Of a stretch of 28,969 bases of DNA, positions 1 to 7,944 are shown piece after piece. The first letter of the stretch is position 1. Each line of letters starts with the position of its first letter. The position numbers and the translations under genes are program-made. Under the pieces are notes generated by a model, which ran no database searches, had not been told where the DNA came from, and was given only the letters and a program-made list of their open reading frames with translations. The stretch comes from an uncultured Bacteroides sp. GTDB taxonomy: Bacteria; Bacteroidota; Bacteroidia; Bacteroidales; Bacteroidaceae. Where the stretch lies: positions 1 to 28,969 of the forward strand of contig CAAFUN010000085.1 of assembly GCA_900766195.1 (NCBI GenBank), written 5' to 3'.

Positions 1-2204
1 GGGAGTACTACGAATGAAAAAGAAGTCATTACCGGTTCTTTATCCTTATCCGTAATAATCTTCACATAGAACGTATATTTGCCTTCATAAAGATCAGTAT
101 ATTCTTTCAAGCGACTACGACTATATTCGCTCCAAGAATCATTCCTATTACCTCCTATTAATTTATAAGAATAGAATACCGTTTGAAACTGATCATAGTT
201 ATTTGCACTATATTCTATCTTTATAGAATTCCTCTTATATGGGATTATTAAAGGCGAATCATCATATATATAACTGCGCCCATAAACCAACGAGTCTTTT
301 GTTCCCGAAAAATAAACCTTTCTGATCTGCAATGTCAAAGGATATTTTTTAGTCATTTCTTTTCCAAACTGTAACAGAGCAAATCCATCCTCAGTGCCAA
401 CAATCATTTTATCCTTACAGCAGAAATTAATGTTTTCAAAATCTTCTATTAAGAAATCAGACAGATAAACTTCATTTTCGTTATGATAGAACTTTTTCTT
501 AATTTGATCATAGTGTAAAACTTTTAAGGCCCCATTATTTACATACCAAATATTGCCCATTATATCTTGTTTCAAATAAGTGTATGAACCTTTTCCATTC
601 ATTAGATTCTCTAACCAGGTGTATCGTTCTAAGCAATTTTTTATGTGATTATATTTGAATATTCCCCGGTGCGAAGCAACAACCACATCATTATTTATTT
701 TTGTTACAAAAACATTATCACCAGGAGGAAATGCAGTTGAGTTAAATTCTTTTTTTCTAACAACAAAATTCTGATCATCTGAAAGAGTAATTCGGCAAAG
801 ACCGTTTTTTTTGTTAGCAATCCAGACATTGTTGGTATTATCTTCCACAAACATCGTTTTCGCAGAAAATTCTCCTCCTTTTACTTTATTGGAAAAGAAC
901 CATTCTTGTCCTCTTTTTCTCAAAATATTTAACCCCCAATAAGTGCTGACAAGTAGAACATCCGAATCGCAACCTAACTCAGACACTCCCCATACACCAC
1001 GACCATTTGTATGAGAGACTCTATCACCATCAATGATAATAAAGAAATCTCTTCCCCCGCAAAACAACCTATCGTCATATTGAAATAACGATAACACTTG
1101 CCCTTCAGTACCCGGAACAAACTCTATATTTTGCACCTTATTAAGATCATCTGGAATTTCTGTAACATAGAGTCCTTGATTAGTACCCAAGTACAACTTT
1201 CCCCTATAACAGCATGATGTATAACCAGAGCCTATCATTGACTTTCTACTGAAAAGAAAAAATAATGGTGAATTCAAAGAAATATAATCAATACCCTTGT
1301 CAAGTCCTAGCCAAAGATTGGCCTCTCTATCAAAAAAGATGGAAAGTATGGACTTATTCTGTAGCCCATTTTCTATAGAAATGTGTTCCTCTGTACCAGC
1401 TTTCAAATCGACAAGTAATATTCCACTCTGTACAGAGCCTAAAACCAATAATGAGTTATGAATAGCAGCACATGACAATTGATTCTCTTTAATAAAAGAA
1501 TTCGCCACTGTTGGAAAAGGCACAGCTTTTATCCCATCATATAAAAATAGACCATGCGATGCAGTAACCACTAGTATTTTACCGTCATAGGGGAACAGTT
1601 CCAATATTCGACTCTTAGTAAGTACTTCAGTACCAGGAAGCTTCACAAAGTCTGTTCCCTGTAACATAAAAAGTCCATCAGCTGCAATATAGAACTTATT
1701 ATAAACAACCTTGGAAAAAGCAATGCCCGCTGCATTGTTAATTCGAGTAATTCGCTTCCCATCCCAACAATAAAGTGAAGAATCATCTTGAAAATAAACT
1801 CTATTTTCCACTGTATGAATATGCCATATATTTGTGACCTTATGACCGACAACTGAATCCGAAAGACATACATAAGTCAATTCTCCCCTTATATTGGGAA
1901 AGAAATAGCCGAATTGCCCTAATCCTCCCACATATATTTTACCGTTACTTCCTACTTTCACAGCTCGAAGTTTAGCATTATGAATAGAGTATGTATTCCA
2001 TTGAGAACCATCAAATTCAAGTAATCCACTATTGTTTGCAAAATACATCCAGCCATTCTTCTGTTGAGATATCATCCAATTTTGATTCCCAGACATATAC
2101 ATTTGTCTCGTATAATTAGTAATGGAACGCTGCCAATGAATGCTGGCAGAATAACAGAAAGAACAAAAAAAACAAAAGAAAGGGAAGAAGAGCTTCAGCT
2201 TCAT
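1..2204 (-). CDS. Y_Y_Y-domain beta-propeller sensor/regulator, N-terminal part (cut by window edge)
   Basis: The reading frame is open from an ATG at 2204 to the left edge, giving about 734 residues with no stop. It begins with a hydrophobic signal-like segment (MKLKLFFPFFCFFCSFCYSA). Next comes a long periplasmic-type region with repeated two-component-regulator propeller motifs, for example NLWLGLDKG near residue 295, NNVWIANKKNG near 456 and GNIWYVNNG near 549. It ends in a Y_Y_Y-like beta-sandwich (FYSYKLIGG...WSEYS, about 665-730), the usual last module before the membrane helix. The opening (NYTRQMY...QNWMI...GLLEFDG) resembles sensors that end in a LuxR-type helix-turn-helix more than classical hybrid two-component proteins, but the output domain lies outside the window. 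It is divergent from susC, so it probably senses an imported oligosaccharide and controls locus A. Confidence 0.82.
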   Translation of the reverse strand, partial: MKLKLFFPFFCFFCSFCYSASIHWQRSITNYTRQMYMSGNQNWMISQQKNGWMYFANNSGLLEFDGSQWNTYSIHNAKLRAVKVGSNGKIYVGGLGQFGYFFPNIRGELTYVCLSDSVVGHKVTNIWHIHTVENRVYFQDDSSLYCWDGKRITRINNAAGIAFSKVVYNKFYIAADGLFMLQGTDFVKLPGTEVLTKSRILELFPYDGKILVVTASHGLFLYDGIKAVPFPTVANSFIKENQLSCAAIHNSLLVLGSVQSGILLVDLKAGTEEHISIENGLQNKSILSIFFDREANLWLGLDKGIDYISLNSPLFFLFSRKSMIGSGYTSCCYRGKLYLGTNQGLYVTEIPDDLNKVQNIEFVPGTEGQVLSLFQYDDRLFCGGRDFFIIIDGDRVSHTNGRGVWGVSELGCDSDVLLVSTYWGLNILRKRGQEWFFSNKVKGGEFSAKTMFVEDNTNNVWIANKKNGLCRITLSDDQNFVVRKKEFNSTAFPPGDNVFVTKINNDVVVASHRGIFKYNHIKNCLERYTWLENLMNGKGSYTYLKQDIMGNIWYVNNGALKVLHYDQIKKKFYHNENEVYLSDFLIEDFENINFCCKDKMIVGTEDGFALLQFGKEMTKKYPLTLQIRKVYFSGTKDSLVYGRSYIYDDSPLIIPYKRNSIKIEYSANNYDQFQTVFYSYKLIGGNRNDSWSEYSRSRLKEYTDLYEGKYTFYVKIITDKDKEPVMTSFSFVVL

Positions 2205-2226
2205 AATAAGTCTATTTTCATTTCTC

Positions 2227-2256
2227 CAAAGATAACTGTTATTCTTTTAATTACAA
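2227..2256 (-). promoter_or_regulatory. Predicted Bacteroides-type promoter for the sensor gene
   Basis: On the minus strand the -7 element TATCTTTG (2234-2227) matches TAnnTTTG. A TTG at 2256-2254 sits 19 bases upstream, the normal spacing for the -33 element. Transcription would start near 2220, about 15 bases before the ATG. Only the motif match supports it. Confidence 0.5.
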
Positions 2257-2348
2257 TACATCAATAAAAAATATAATAATATAATATTAAGCTAAAAATG
2301 ATAGTGTAAAAAACTAGTATAAAGGATATTATATACAAGATGAGAAAA

Positions 2349-2377
2349 TATTGATGTACTATATAATACTTTCAATA
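2349..2377. promoter_or_regulatory. Imperfect dyad in the divergent sensor/susC intergenic region, possible regulator site
   Basis: The outer arms TATTGA (2349-2354) and TCAATA (2372-2377) are exact inverted repeats, and the inner stretch 2356-2369 is a near palindrome (GTACTATATAATAC). It lies about 50-75 bases upstream of the susC -7 element, where an activator could bind. The region is very AT-rich, so chance symmetry is possible. Confidence 0.28.
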
Positions 2378-2423
2378 AGGTTCGTGATGTAATGAAAAGC
2401 TCCGATAAGTCATATAAGTTTTT

Positions 2424-2431
2424 TATTTTTG
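2424..2431 (+). promoter_or_regulatory. Predicted -7 element of the locus A susC promoter
   Basis: TATTTTTG matches TAnnTTTG and lies 47 bases before the susC ATG. No good TTTG is seen at the -33 position, which is common for PUL promoters that need an activator. The 274-base gap 2205-2478 holds this, the divergent sensor promoter and the dyad at 2349-2377; I see no gene in it. Confidence 0.42.
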
Positions 2432-2478
2432 TTTCAATTTACAATTGGAAAGAATAATAAACCATTAAAATCTAATTT

Positions 2479-5400
2479 ATGAACAAATCCTTATTTGGGA
2501 AAGTAATCCGACTAACAGCAATCAGTTGCTTGTTATTCATTTCAGACATTGATCTTTTAGCACAGAACAACATAAATATTAAGGGACAAGTTCAGGATGC
2601 TATAACTAAAGAACCACTAATTGGAGTCTCTGTTCAGGTAAAAGGAACAACAAACGGAGTTATCACAGATCTTGATGGTAACTTCGCATTAAAAGCCACC
2701 CCAAATTCTACAATCCGGTTTTCCTATATAGGATATAACCCCCAGGAAATAAAATCTGAAAAGATACAGGGTATTATCTTAATGAACGAAGACTCAAAAA
2801 CATTGCAAGAAGTTGTAGTAGTAGGCTATGGTACCCAAAAAAAAGTAAACTTATCGGGAGCTGTATCAGCTATTGATGGTGCACAAATCGCAGCAAAGCC
2901 CTCTACAGATGTGCTCTCTGCTCTACAAGGAGAAATGCCAGGAGTAGCAGTACTCCGTAGCAGTGGGCAGCCAGGTTCAGAGAGTTCAGGGATGCGTATT
3001 CGAGGCTTTTCATCCGTAAACAGCACTTCAACATTGGTCTTGATAGATGGTGTAGAAGGCGATATGTCACTATTAAATGCAGATGACATCGCATCTATAT
3101 CCGTATTGAAGGATGCAGCAGCAGCTTCTATCTATGGTGCTCGAGCCGCTGCAGGTGTGGTTTTGGTTACAACTAAGAACGGAACGGCAGGCAAGCCAAA
3201 AATAACTTATAGTGGATCATATACAGTTAATCTTCCAGGAAATATGCCCAAACGATTACCCGCTTGGGAAGAGCAAACATTTATCAATGAATCACGGGTT
3301 AATACAAATGGAACTCGAGAATGGAATGAAGAACAAACATCATGGGTAGGTAATCCAAATTTCAATTATCGCCCAAACAATGACACTGGCAGATGGGACT
3401 TTTTTGAAGCGACAAACTGGGTAGCAAAAGGTACTAAAAACAGTACATCTCAACAAAGTCATTCCGTATCTGTATCAGGTGGAAGCAAAGACTTAAACTA
3501 TCTTATATCCGCCAAATATTACACAAAAAATGGACTATTAAAATATGGACCGGACAATAATGATCGATATAATTTATTGGCAAAAGTTAATTCTATAATT
3601 AATAAAAACATTTCTTTGGGAGTTAATATTCAATATCAATCCACCAAAATTAACACACAATCTTATGGGGCATCGAGTATTCTTAATACTCTATATTCAG
3701 CCCGTGGACGTCAACCAATATACAATCCTGCTGAAGACATTAATATTAGCCCATATAATGGAGATCTGCATTTAAACGCTATTGATATTATGAAAAACGG
3801 AGGGACTAATTCTTCAACAAATGAGTTCTTTACGGGTAAAGCAGAATTAATTATCAAAAATTATATCAAAGGACTCCGTCTCAATCTGAGTGCATCAAGA
3901 AGAGCCGGATATTACTCTCAAGAAATTGAAAGAAGAACCCTAATCTGGTATAGTAGGCTAGGTACAAGCATTAGAAACCAAGTAAATAATCCGAATTCAT
4001 TGTATAAAAGGAAATATTCAAATTATCATGATTTATTTGAAGCCACTTTAAACTATGAACTTTCTTTAGATAGAAAACATAATTTCACTTTTTTGGCTGG
4101 TTCTACCTATGAAAACTATCGGCAAGATCAGATGAATGCCACTGCATACAATATGAATTCAAACGATTTTTTTTCTTTCAATTATTATGATACTTCTATA
4201 AACACGAATACCTTGCTAGGGGATGCTATCTCCCCATGGTCTATGATGTCATATTTTGGCAGAGTTAATTATAACTTTGCAGATCGCTATTTATTTGAAG
4301 CTAATATCCGTTATGATGGTAGCTCAAGATTGGCACCAGGATATCGCTGGAAAGCATTTCCTTCGCTATCGGCAGCCTGGCGTATCAATCAAGAACAATG
4401 GTTTAAAGTCCGTTGGATAGATAATCTTAAACTTAGAGCATCATGGGGAGAATTAGGAAATGGCGCAGTGCTTGGGCTTTATGATTATATGCCATTAATA
4501 TCCGATACACAACGGGGTGTTCCGCCCACTTATCTTGGGGAGAAATGGTATTATCAAGCACAACTTGCATCAAAAGAAAAAACATGGGAGACCATTAGTA
4601 CTACAAATATTGGAGTCGACTTAGGAGTTCTCAACAATAGATTGACTGCAAGTCTCGACTACTATTGGAAATACAACAATGATATGCTATCATCCTTGCA
4701 ACTTCCTCACACCATCGGCATTGATGTTCCCGAAGTAAATATCGGAAAATTGAAGACTTGGGGATGGGAGATAGAGATAGGCTGGAAAGATAAAATTAAA
4801 GATTTCAGTTACCAAGTAAGCTTCAATCTATCAGATAGTCAAAACAAACTCTTAAAATACGATGGAGCCAGCGTAGTAAGTGAAGGCTCAGTCAGCTTAC
4901 TAGAAGGCTATGAGCTCAATTCAATTTGGGGATATAAAACGGACGGATACTGGAAAAGTAGAGAAGAATACGAACAGTATAAATCAGATCATCCCGGATA
5001 TAAATCTTTTAATGACGGAGTCGTTTCTGGGGGAGATGTAAAATATCTTGTGCAAGGTAATGCAGATCACCAACTAAGTGCAGGTGGAGCTACACCAGAA
5101 GATTCAGGAGATTTAGTCTATCTCGGAAATTCCAACGGGCGCTATTTATATGGTCTAAATCTTTCAGCGCAATGGAAAGGATTCGATTTCAATGTTATGT
5201 TTCAAGGCGTAGGTAAACGTAATATTTTAGTAGATGCATCAGCTATTGCTCCATTCTACAACTCTCAACAAATGCCATGGACTATCCATCGTGACTATTG
5301 GACAGAGCAAAACACAAATTCCTATTGGCCAAGATTATATAACTATGCTCAGAATGATTTTAACTTTAAGCCATCCGATAAATGGATGCAAAATGCGGCT

Positions 5401-5610
5401 TATATCCGCCTAAAAAATATTACATTAGGCTATACAGTTCCTATACCTAAAAAATATATCGAGAGACTAAGAGTATATGTCGCAGGCTCTGATGTATGGG
5501 AACATTCAAATATGCTATCAGTATTCGACCCGGAAGTTGGAAATAATGTCAACAGGAGTTATTACCCTTTCTTTCGTAGTTGGACCTTAGGTTTAAATGT
5601 TACATTCTAA
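2479..5610 (+). CDS. SusC-like TonB-dependent outer-membrane transporter (locus A)
   Basis: This 1043-residue protein is the energised outer-membrane channel that pairs with the following SusD. A signal peptide ends near LLAQN (residue 29). A carboxypeptidase-regulatory-like beta-sandwich follows (about 33-105, KEPLIGVSVQVKGT...DGNF). The TonB-box region and SusC signature EVVVVGYGTQKK lies at 111-122, then the plug (GMRIRGFSS, VLIDGV, ISVLKDAAAASIYG) and a long barrel ending in the typical aromatic terminus (LGLNVTF). The length is normal for SusC. The ATG at 2479 is chosen because it directly precedes the signal peptide. The gene is first in a rightward operon with susD 16 bases downstream. 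Family and role are clear; the ligand, probably a uronate-containing oligosaccharide, is inferred from the downstream enzymes. Confidence 0.95.
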   Translation: MNKSLFGKVIRLTAISCLLFISDIDLLAQNNINIKGQVQDAITKEPLIGVSVQVKGTTNGVITDLDGNFALKATPNSTIRFSYIGYNPQEIKSEKIQGIILMNEDSKTLQEVVVVGYGTQKKVNLSGAVSAIDGAQIAAKPSTDVLSALQGEMPGVAVLRSSGQPGSESSGMRIRGFSSVNSTSTLVLIDGVEGDMSLLNADDIASISVLKDAAAASIYGARAAAGVVLVTTKNGTAGKPKITYSGSYTVNLPGNMPKRLPAWEEQTFINESRVNTNGTREWNEEQTSWVGNPNFNYRPNNDTGRWDFFEATNWVAKGTKNSTSQQSHSVSVSGGSKDLNYLISAKYYTKNGLLKYGPDNNDRYNLLAKVNSIINKNISLGVNIQYQSTKINTQSYGASSILNTLYSARGRQPIYNPAEDINISPYNGDLHLNAIDIMKNGGTNSSTNEFFTGKAELIIKNYIKGLRLNLSASRRAGYYSQEIERRTLIWYSRLGTSIRNQVNNPNSLYKRKYSNYHDLFEATLNYELSLDRKHNFTFLAGSTYENYRQDQMNATAYNMNSNDFFSFNYYDTSINTNTLLGDAISPWSMMSYFGRVNYNFADRYLFEANIRYDGSSRLAPGYRWKAFPSLSAAWRINQEQWFKVRWIDNLKLRASWGELGNGAVLGLYDYMPLISDTQRGVPPTYLGEKWYYQAQLASKEKTWETISTTNIGVDLGVLNNRLTASLDYYWKYNNDMLSSLQLPHTIGIDVPEVNIGKLKTWGWEIEIGWKDKIKDFSYQVSFNLSDSQNKLLKYDGASVVSEGSVSLLEGYELNSIWGYKTDGYWKSREEYEQYKSDHPGYKSFNDGVVSGGDVKYLVQGNADHQLSAGGATPEDSGDLVYLGNSNGRYLYGLNLSAQWKGFDFNVMFQGVGKRNILVDASAIAPFYNSQQMPWTIHRDYWTEQNTNSYWPRLYNYAQNDFNFKPSDKWMQNAAYIRLKNITLGYTVPIPKKYIERLRVYVAGSDVWEHSNMLSVFDPEVGNNVNRSYYPFFRSWTLGLNVTF

Positions 5611-5626
5611 CTCAAACAAGACAATA

Positions 5627-7279
5627 ATGAAAAATATATATACATTCCTTATAGCTACAACTTTATTATTCGGCAGCTGTACGCTTGATAGAAATCCAGA
5701 AACAACATTAGGCGACTCCAACTTTTGGAAAACGGAAACTGATTTACGCGGAGCATGTAATCGTTTATACATAGATTTAGATGGGTTCTATCATGATATG
5801 CGTTCAGACGAGTTAGTAGGAACATCTGCCAATTCAATATCCAGTGGTAACTGGACTGTACCCGGAACATCAGATAACTGGACAGATCCGTACGCGAAAA
5901 TCGGAGTCGCAAACAATATTATAGCAAAAGGTGCTTCAGCACCTCTAGCAGATGCCGTTAAAAATAGGTGGCTTGCAGAAGCTTATTTCTTCCGAGCATA
6001 TCACTATTTTGACCTAGTAAAAAAATACGGCGATGTACCTTTAATATTAAAAGTCTTCGATACGACCAATGATCCAGAAATCAAAAAGGCTCGTACACCG
6101 CGTGAAGAGGTTATTCAAAAGTGTTATTCGGATTTGGAATTCTCAAGAAAATGGTTGCCAGATATCAATGATTTAAAAGATGATACCAATTGGGGAAGAG
6201 TATCGCGTTCGGCAGCATTAGGCTTGATGGTACGTATTGGGTTGTATGAAGGAACCTATTCTAAATATCATAATTTAGGCAATGATTATAAGAATCACCT
6301 AAAAAAATCAATAGACGCTGCAGAAACACTGATAAAAGAGGGTAAGCATAGCTTATATCCTGATTTTCAGGCACTATTCACCTTTGCTGGTGAAGGAAGG
6401 CAGAATAAAGAGAACCTATTTGTAAAAGTGTATGGCCCGAATGGTGCTGGCATCATTGTTCACCGCAATTCTAGAGATTTAGAAAGTAAAGTAGCAGCAA
6501 CGAGACAGATGATTGATATGTTTCTTTATTCCGACGGATTACCCCGCGAAAAAAGCCCATTGAAAATTCATCCAGAAAACAGTTTTAATGATGTATTTAT
6601 CAACAGAGATCCTAGAATGTCGATGACTATCTATCAACTCAATGAAGAAGCTTATAAAGGTCCGTATATACCATTTATCAATCAACACGGTTTCGGTTAT
6701 CCAATTAAAAAAGGATTTATGATTGACCAATGGGAATTGAGCGGAAAGGAGACAGTAGACAAAATGCTCATTAGATATGCGGAGATTTTACTCTCATATT
6801 CTGAAGCACTATATGAATATAATGATCAAATTACAGATGAACAACTCAATGCTACAATAAACCTTATTCGTAAAAGAGCGGGATTCAACATGCCTCTAAC
6901 TAATGAATTCGTCAAGACTAAAGGATTAAGTATGATTGACGAGATTCGTCGTGAACGCATTGTAGAATTTATTGATGAAGGACTACATTATGACGATATT
7001 ATCCGATGGAAAACGGCAGAAAAAAAACTTATAGAACCTCTATTAGGCATAAAATACGTAGAAAGTGAAACTTCAGCAGACTACAACAGACTAAAGAGCA
7101 GACTGACTGATTCGAACGGTAACTTGGATGGAGTTAATGTTTACGATGAGCCCAATATATATGTAATAGAGAAAGCTAGTACCCGTAGCTTTAATCAAGA
7201 TCGAGATTATCTTTATCCTATACCGTCATATGAAATCGGGACATCAGACAAAAATATTATACAGAATCCTAATTGGTAA
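5627..7279 (+). CDS. SusD-like surface glycan-binding lipoprotein (locus A)
   Basis: The protein has 550 residues from the ATG at 5627. A longer reading would start at 5597 inside susC and put extra residues before the signal peptide, so it is rejected. The type II signal MKNIYTFLIATTLLFGSC places the lipidated Cys at 18. RagB/SusD features include the early FWKTETDLRGACNRLY segment, the TPR-like stretch AEAYFFRAYHYFDLVKKYGDVPLIL, the late signature EIRRERIVEFIDEGLHYDDI, and the C-terminal YLYPIPSYEI...NPNW. SusD proteins lie on top of SusC as a lid and capture glycan at the cell surface. The 16-base spacing to susC indicates co-transcription. Confidence 0.95.
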   Translation: MKNIYTFLIATTLLFGSCTLDRNPETTLGDSNFWKTETDLRGACNRLYIDLDGFYHDMRSDELVGTSANSISSGNWTVPGTSDNWTDPYAKIGVANNIIAKGASAPLADAVKNRWLAEAYFFRAYHYFDLVKKYGDVPLILKVFDTTNDPEIKKARTPREEVIQKCYSDLEFSRKWLPDINDLKDDTNWGRVSRSAALGLMVRIGLYEGTYSKYHNLGNDYKNHLKKSIDAAETLIKEGKHSLYPDFQALFTFAGEGRQNKENLFVKVYGPNGAGIIVHRNSRDLESKVAATRQMIDMFLYSDGLPREKSPLKIHPENSFNDVFINRDPRMSMTIYQLNEEAYKGPYIPFINQHGFGYPIKKGFMIDQWELSGKETVDKMLIRYAEILLSYSEALYEYNDQITDEQLNATINLIRKRAGFNMPLTNEFVKTKGLSMIDEIRRERIVEFIDEGLHYDDIIRWKTAEKKLIEPLLGIKYVESETSADYNRLKSRLTDSNGNLDGVNVYDEPNIYVIEKASTRSFNQDRDYLYPIPSYEIGTSDKNIIQNPNW

Positions 7280-7299
7280 ATCTTTATAAAACAATTACA

Positions 7300-7845
7300 A
7301 TGAAAAAAATATTATATTTTTTATTTATAATGGCATCCTGTCTTACATGGACAAGCTGTAACAAAAATGAGTGGGACAATAACAACTCTGAGATGGAACA
7401 TATATACTATTTTGGCTTTCAAGACTGGGGGGACAGAAAAAACAAAGTAACCTTTAATGTAAAGCAAGGTGAAACATTAGAGATTCCTGTACAGTTTTGG
7501 AGTGAATATATACGTTCCTATGATGTTATTGCTTTTTATTACACAGCTGGAAAATTAGTCCTTAATAAAGATTATCAGGTTTTGGATGATAGTGGAAATC
7601 CTATATCTCCCGATGAAACAGGTGCGTATATTATGAAGTGGGACAAAGCTGTAAAAGGAGTAAAGAACATACACATAAAAGCAATGAACGGAGCAAAAGG
7701 TTCGTTCAACGTATTGACATTCAATCCTAACGCATCCACTCCTATATCTGCCTCTGACGTGGCTTCTACTACCAACAACAAAACGAATGCATATGAAGTA
7801 AGAGCCTTTTCACAAAATTATAAAGTAACAGTTAACATTAAATAG
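7300..7845 (+). CDS. Small surface lipoprotein of unknown function after susD
   Basis: This 181-residue protein starts at the ATG at 7300, 20 bases after susD; the upstream in-frame start at 7273 overlaps susD and precedes the signal peptide. A lipobox ends at Cys20 (WTSC), so it is probably exported and lipidated. The rest looks all-beta, with alternating hydrophobic strands (VTFNVKQGETLEIPVQFW, YDVIAFYYTAGKL) and a DYQVLDDSGN turn, resembling Calx-beta or DUF1735/DUF4843-type sandwiches. Its place after susD is where surface glycan-binding proteins are usually encoded, but it is short for one. I recognise no catalytic motif. It may be a small glycan-binding or SusCD-accessory protein; the function is unassigned. 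Confidence 0.7.
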   Translation: MKKILYFLFIMASCLTWTSCNKNEWDNNNSEMEHIYYFGFQDWGDRKNKVTFNVKQGETLEIPVQFWSEYIRSYDVIAFYYTAGKLVLNKDYQVLDDSGNPISPDETGAYIMKWDKAVKGVKNIHIKAMNGAKGSFNVLTFNPNASTPISASDVASTTNNKTNAYEVRAFSQNYKVTVNIK

Positions 7846-7944
7846 ATTAAGATCAAACTAGATAATGGATTACAAGGATAAGACCTGTTGGAACTGGACA
7901 TTATTCAATGTAAGATTCCACATCTTTAATAAAACATTATGTTT

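Noticed and set aside
1643..1873. Minus-strand 76-codon frame
   Set aside because: It overlaps, in another frame, the longer uninterrupted sensor frame that runs from 2204 to the window edge.
2064..2267. Plus-strand 67-codon frame across the start of the sensor gene
   Set aside because: It overlaps the sensor's signal peptide and promoter and reads as low-complexity sequence.
2826..3094. Minus-strand open frames of 63 and 87 codons inside susC
   Set aside because: Antisense to the conserved SusC plug region, with no start context or known domain.
5597..5626. Longer start for the locus A susD gene
   Set aside because: It begins inside susC and adds ten residues before a complete lipoprotein signal peptide.
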